From: Treponema sp.
GTDB taxonomy: Bacteria; Spirochaetota; Spirochaetia; Treponematales; Treponemataceae
Length of the DNA: 64,000 nucleotides
Assembly: GCA_017449285.1 (NCBI GenBank)
Contig: JAFSJX010000084.1
Location: forward strand, 1-64,000
Reading direction: 5' to 3'
The notes under the pieces were generated by a model. The model was not told the origin of the DNA and ran no database searches. It worked only from the letters and a program-made list of their open reading frames with translations. This document shows, piece by piece, positions 60,952 through 64,000 of this stretch. Each line of letters opens with the position of its first letter. The stretch's first letter is position 1. Made by a program: the position numbers and the translations under genes.

Positions 60952-62169
60952 CTAATTGTTCACAAAGGACGCAATCAGATTGTCCGTGCGCCACCACGCC
61001 ACATCTGCGACATTCCGCTTCACGAAGAGCGCGCTGATAATTCCCTCGTCATCAAGGGCGATGTCATAGTAGAGAATCTGGGAATGGTCAACAGGAAGCT
61101 CGCGTTTCAGAATCCGCTGACCGTTCGGCTGAACCATCTGCACCTGATAGCCTTTTCCCGTCGGAATACAAAAGAAAAACCAGCCGCTTTCAGTCACGCC
61201 CAGAAAATCAAACGGCAGATTGTAGACTTCCTTGCTCAGACTTGCGGAGACATCATCTTCATAGGGAGGAATTTCCAGCGGAGTCTCGTAGCGACCGGTA
61301 TTTACGTTGAGCGCACACAAAAGCGTATGCTGATATGCCACCCCGGACTGCACTTTAAGCGCGGAATCAAGCGTGTTGGCAAAATAATCGATTTTCAGAT
61401 AGAGTTTTCGCTCCAGCAAATCGGGAACGACATTCTCAATGGAGACATACATCTGCTCTTCGGCAGAATGTTTGTACGGATTGGGGACTGTCTCCACCGT
61501 GACCGGCACCGTGTACAGCAGGAAGCCGTTTTCCCCGAACCAGTACACCACCGGCCCTTCATTCGTCGTGCAGACCACCACCAGTTCGTTTGACTTTGTC
61601 GTGTAGATATTCTTTACGAACGGAAACGGCGTTCCACCCGGGCCCTGCTGACCAAGATAGTCCACAAATGTGCCGTCGCTGGAAAACCGAAGCACCACAT
61701 AGCTTAAAAGCAGCCGTTTTCCCGTGTCCTGCTCCTGACGGCTCAATGGAAGCGTATCGACCACGTACAGATATTTCCGCGCGTCAACGGCAATCGGCCC
61801 GAGCGTGTTGAACGGATAGGTCACCGCCTTTTTCGTGCTGCTCTCCGAATTCATATTGGCAAATAACGGGGCTTTTGTCACCTCATCGTTATAATACAGG
61901 CTCAGCAAGTCGCCGTAGGAATTCAACTCCATAATTTTTTTGGACTCACCGTTCGCGACATAAAAGAAGCCGTCACGCATCGTCATGTGCGTATGCACGT
62001 CCCCCGCCTGCGACAGATTGAACAGGTTCAGTTCGTCCTCAAAATTGCCGTACTTGAGCGTAAAAAGCTGGTTCTCATTGACCGAAGCCACCACGTTCGA
62101 CCGGCGGCATGAAACTGCGCACACACTCAGCACAAAAAGCACGGCGACAAAAAAGCGACTCATTCTCAT
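60952..62169 (-). CDS. Spirochaete lipoprotein, LIC_12708-like (beta-propeller-type)
   Basis: A 405-residue lipoprotein (lipobox VCAVSC). It resembles the LIC_12708 family as I remember it, and its strands recur like an NHL/beta-propeller sheet (GFFYVANGESKKIMEL, YLYVVDTLPLSRQ, NELVVVCTTNEGPVVYWF). The ATG at 62169 is six bases after TATGCT and has no ribosome site, so the message is probably leaderless; an ATG at 62163 is the alternative. The frame remains open to 62331, past the promoter. Function unknown. Divergent from uvrD. Confidence 0.68.
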   Translation of the reverse strand: MRMSRFFVAVLFVLSVCAVSCRRSNVVASVNENQLFTLKYGNFEDELNLFNLSQAGDVHTHMTMRDGFFYVANGESKKIMELNSYGDLLSLYYNDEVTKAPLFANMNSESSTKKAVTYPFNTLGPIAVDARKYLYVVDTLPLSRQEQDTGKRLLLSYVVLRFSSDGTFVDYLGQQGPGGTPFPFVKNIYTTKSNELVVVCTTNEGPVVYWFGENGFLLYTVPVTVETVPNPYKHSAEEQMYVSIENVVPDLLERKLYLKIDYFANTLDSALKVQSGVAYQHTLLCALNVNTGRYETPLEIPPYEDDVSASLSKEVYNLPFDFLGVTESGWFFFCIPTGKGYQVQMVQPNGQRILKRELPVDHSQILYYDIALDDEGIISALFVKRNVADVAWWRTDNLIASFVNN

Positions 62170-62175
62170 ATCATA

Positions 62176-62204
62176 AGCATAGCGGAAAATCACGAAAAAT
62201 ACAA
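62176..62204 (-). promoter_or_regulatory. Promoter of the LIC_12708-like gene, leaderless geometry
   Basis: Leftward TTGTAT (complement of 62199-62204), 17 bp, TATGCT (complement of 62176-62181), TATGAT, then ATG. Confidence 0.6.
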
Positions 62205-62283
62205 TTTTTTTCAGCGGGAATTGAGATGGAATTTTCGGAAATTCGCGTGGATTATTTTCCGCATTTCCACTATACTCTCTTCT

Positions 62284-64000
62284 ATGGCAACCGACCTTTC
62301 CGACTTGAAAAACGAGTTGAACCCCGAGCAATATGATGCCGTAATGACCACTGACGGTGCGATTTTAATTATTGCGGGAGCGGGAAGCGGAAAAACACGG
62401 GTGATTACGTTCCGCATCGCACACATGCTTGACATCGGCATTCCCCAGAGCCAGATTCTCGCGCTCACCTTTACGAACAAGGCCGCACGGGAAATGGAGA
62501 GCCGCATCAAGGAATTGACGGGAAAGAAATTGCAAAACCTCACGATTTCCACGTTCCATGCATTCGGCGTAAAAATTCTGCGGCAGGACATCGACAAACT
62601 GGGGTTCAGAGACAATTTTTCCATTTATGACGAGACTGACCGAAACGCGCTGATAAAGGAAACTGGACGGGAACTGAAATACACTCCCGATGCGATGGAC
62701 ATCTACAAAATCGGGATTCTGTTCAGCGACATCAAAACCGGACGAAAAAACTGGAACACAGAAAACAGTCTGTATCGTCCGCTCTACGAAGGCTACCAAG
62801 AAGGACTCAAACTTTTCAACGCCGTTGACTTTGACGACCTGATTACGCTCCCCATAAAACTGTTCCGCGAAAATCCCGATGTTCTTGCCCGCTATAAGGA
62901 GCGATACAAGTATATTATGGTAGATGAATTCCAGGACACAAGCCACCAGCAGTATGAACTGATGCATTTGCTTGCCGACAAAAATGTTGCCGTAGTAGGT
63001 GACGATGACCAGTCAATCTATTCGTGGCGGGGCGCGGACTACCAGAACATCATCAATTTTGAGAAAGATTTTCCCGGCATGAAAGAAATCCGCCTTGAGC
63101 AGAATTACCGCTCCACCGAAACGATTCTGGCTGCGGCGAACGGAGTCATAAGCCACAACACAAACCGCAAGGACAAGACGCTGTGGAGCGGGAACGGAAG
63201 CGGGAAGCCCATTGAAATCTACATGCCCGAAAACGAAGTTGCAGAGGCGCAGTTCATCACCGAAAGCATCCGCACCATCTGCATGCAGGAAAAGCGCAAA
63301 TATGACGACTTCTGCGTTCTGATGCGGGCAAACACCCAAAGCCGCCCATTAGAAGAGGAATTCCTGCAGGAAAATATTCCCTACGACATGAGCGGCGGAA
63401 CCAGTTTTTTCCAGCGGAAAGAAATCAAGGACATCATCAGTTACCTGCGCGTCATAGCGAACCACGACGATGACGTGAATCTTTTGCGAATTATCAACAC
63501 GCCGCGCAGAGGCATCGGTCGGACTACGATTGAACGGCTCAACGAAGTCGCCACAACACTGGAAGTCTCTCTCTGGGAAGCCATCAACGCAATTCTTGGC
63601 GCAAGCGAAGAAGAAAGCAACCTTTCTGAAAACACGCGCGAGGATTTACGGAATTTTGTCAATTTAATAGAAAACAACAAAACTATGCTGAGCGGTCGCG
63701 GGCTTGCAAAAAAAGTGCGCGCGCTCGTGGAAGAAATCCGCTACTTTGACCATCTGATTACCGAAAACCCCAAGAGCGAAAAGGCGGCGCGGTTCAAATA
63801 CCTTAATATAGAAAGCCTTATCAATTCCATGGAGCAATGGGAAAATAATCCTGACACTGAGGACGCGAGCCTGTACTCCTACCTAAATCGCATTACATTG
63901 CTGAGCCGGGACGATATGGACGAAGAAGAGAACAACGGCAAGGTGCATCTGATGACGATTCACGCCTCAAAAGGACTGGAATTTCCCGTGGTGTTCATTG
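62284..64000 (+). CDS. UvrD/PcrA-type superfamily 1A DNA helicase, 3' end beyond window
   Basis: 572 residues are visible. Motifs: Walker A IAGAGSGKTRV, ALTFTNKAAREME (Ia), FDDLI, VDEFQDTSHQQ (II), VVGDDDQSIYSWRGA (III), EQNYRST (IV) and, at the edge, HLMTIHASKGLEFPVVFI (V). It unwinds DNA 3' to 5' in repair and replication restart. The pattern fits PcrA/UvrD/Rep equally. The ATG has no ribosome site and is seven bases after TATACT (62271-62276), suggesting a leaderless transcript. Confidence 0.94.
   Translation, partial: MATDLSDLKNELNPEQYDAVMTTDGAILIIAGAGSGKTRVITFRIAHMLDIGIPQSQILALTFTNKAAREMESRIKELTGKKLQNLTISTFHAFGVKILRQDIDKLGFRDNFSIYDETDRNALIKETGRELKYTPDAMDIYKIGILFSDIKTGRKNWNTENSLYRPLYEGYQEGLKLFNAVDFDDLITLPIKLFRENPDVLARYKERYKYIMVDEFQDTSHQQYELMHLLADKNVAVVGDDDQSIYSWRGADYQNIINFEKDFPGMKEIRLEQNYRSTETILAAANGVISHNTNRKDKTLWSGNGSGKPIEIYMPENEVAEAQFITESIRTICMQEKRKYDDFCVLMRANTQSRPLEEEFLQENIPYDMSGGTSFFQRKEIKDIISYLRVIANHDDDVNLLRIINTPRRGIGRTTIERLNEVATTLEVSLWEAINAILGASEEESNLSENTREDLRNFVNLIENNKTMLSGRGLAKKVRALVEEIRYFDHLITENPKSEKAARFKYLNIESLINSMEQWENNPDTEDASLYSYLNRITLLSRDDMDEEENNGKVHLMTIHASKGLEFPVVFI

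Noticed and set aside
1-64000. CRISPR array, prophage, transposase or rRNA operon
   Set aside because: No regularly spaced repeats, no Cas, integrase, transposase or phage structural proteins, and no rRNA-like sequence were seen.

Overview
The window looks like chromosomal DNA of a treponeme (Spirochaetota). The evidence is indirect but consistent. There are many short lipoproteins, a TIGR03545/TIGR03546-like gene pair, an oadGAB sodium-pump decarboxylase operon, and a partner-switching set next to a BMP (TmpC/PnrA-type) lipoprotein. Outer-membrane beta-barrels and a lipoprotein with InlB-type repeats plus a formylglycine-generating-enzyme (FGE) domain fit the same group. Tryptophan, lysine and glycogen genes suggest a gut or rumen species rather than a reduced pathogen. 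Base composition is moderate, except for two AT-rich islands (about 44.5-45.3 kb and 47.9-49.5 kb). Genus is an inference; no rRNA is present.

Layout. 1-6.8 kb (minus strand): ligA (cut by the window edge), a PAP2 phosphatase, an S41-like lipoprotein, trmB, a lipoprotein and a protein with a faint GHKL-ATPase pattern. 6.8-14.8 kb (plus): an overlapping three-gene unit of a membrane protein, dinB and a 1608-residue surface protein with a possible SprA-like flavour. 14.8-15.5 kb: three small membrane proteins, two of them only 37 and 21 residues. 15.5-19.3 kb: oadG-oadA-oadB, with two biotinyl domains in OadA. 19.4-25.1 kb: one six-gene operon with STAS, a possible anti-sigma kinase, a BMP lipoprotein, a HAMP/PP2C phosphatase, a nitrilase-family protein and a NUDIX hydrolase. 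25.2-32.4 kb: lysC-dapB, divergent from trpE-trpGD-trpCF (no trpBA here). 32.5-35.9 kb: an EAL protein, glgC and a J-domain protein. 35.9-42.4 kb: a barrel protein, murG, cvpA, holB and an NtrB/NtrC-like pair read as one leftward unit. 42.5-47.9 kb: tRNA-Phe, an ABC-F ATPase, island 1, a DEAD-box helicase and a secreted EEP-family enzyme. 47.9-52.9 kb: island 2, with a HEPN-like protein and small ORFs, then the InlB/FGE lipoprotein, a CsgG-like barrel protein and a divergent XRE regulator. 52.9-64 kb: the TIGR03545/03546 pair, neuB-like, coaX, hisS, small lipoproteins, a NUDIX hydrolase, membrane proteins and a partial uvrD/pcrA.

Regulation. The most striking recurrent signal is a start architecture of -35 TTGTAN, 17 bp, a -10 box, 6 bases, then ATG, with no ribosome binding site. 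It occurs at the membrane protein (6835), lysC (27307), hisS (57601) and a lipoprotein (62169). Looser versions precede the TIGR03546-like gene, uvrD and the XRE regulator. This predicts leaderless mRNAs. The trpE promoter is a perfect TTGACA-17-TATAAT and is overlapped by an 11-bp direct repeat with 21-bp periodicity, which is a candidate operator.

The best candidates for undescribed biology are the BMP-lipoprotein/partner-switching/nitrilase/NUDIX operon, the giant surface protein, the double-biotinyl OadA, the tiny membrane-protein pair and the leaderless-start class.
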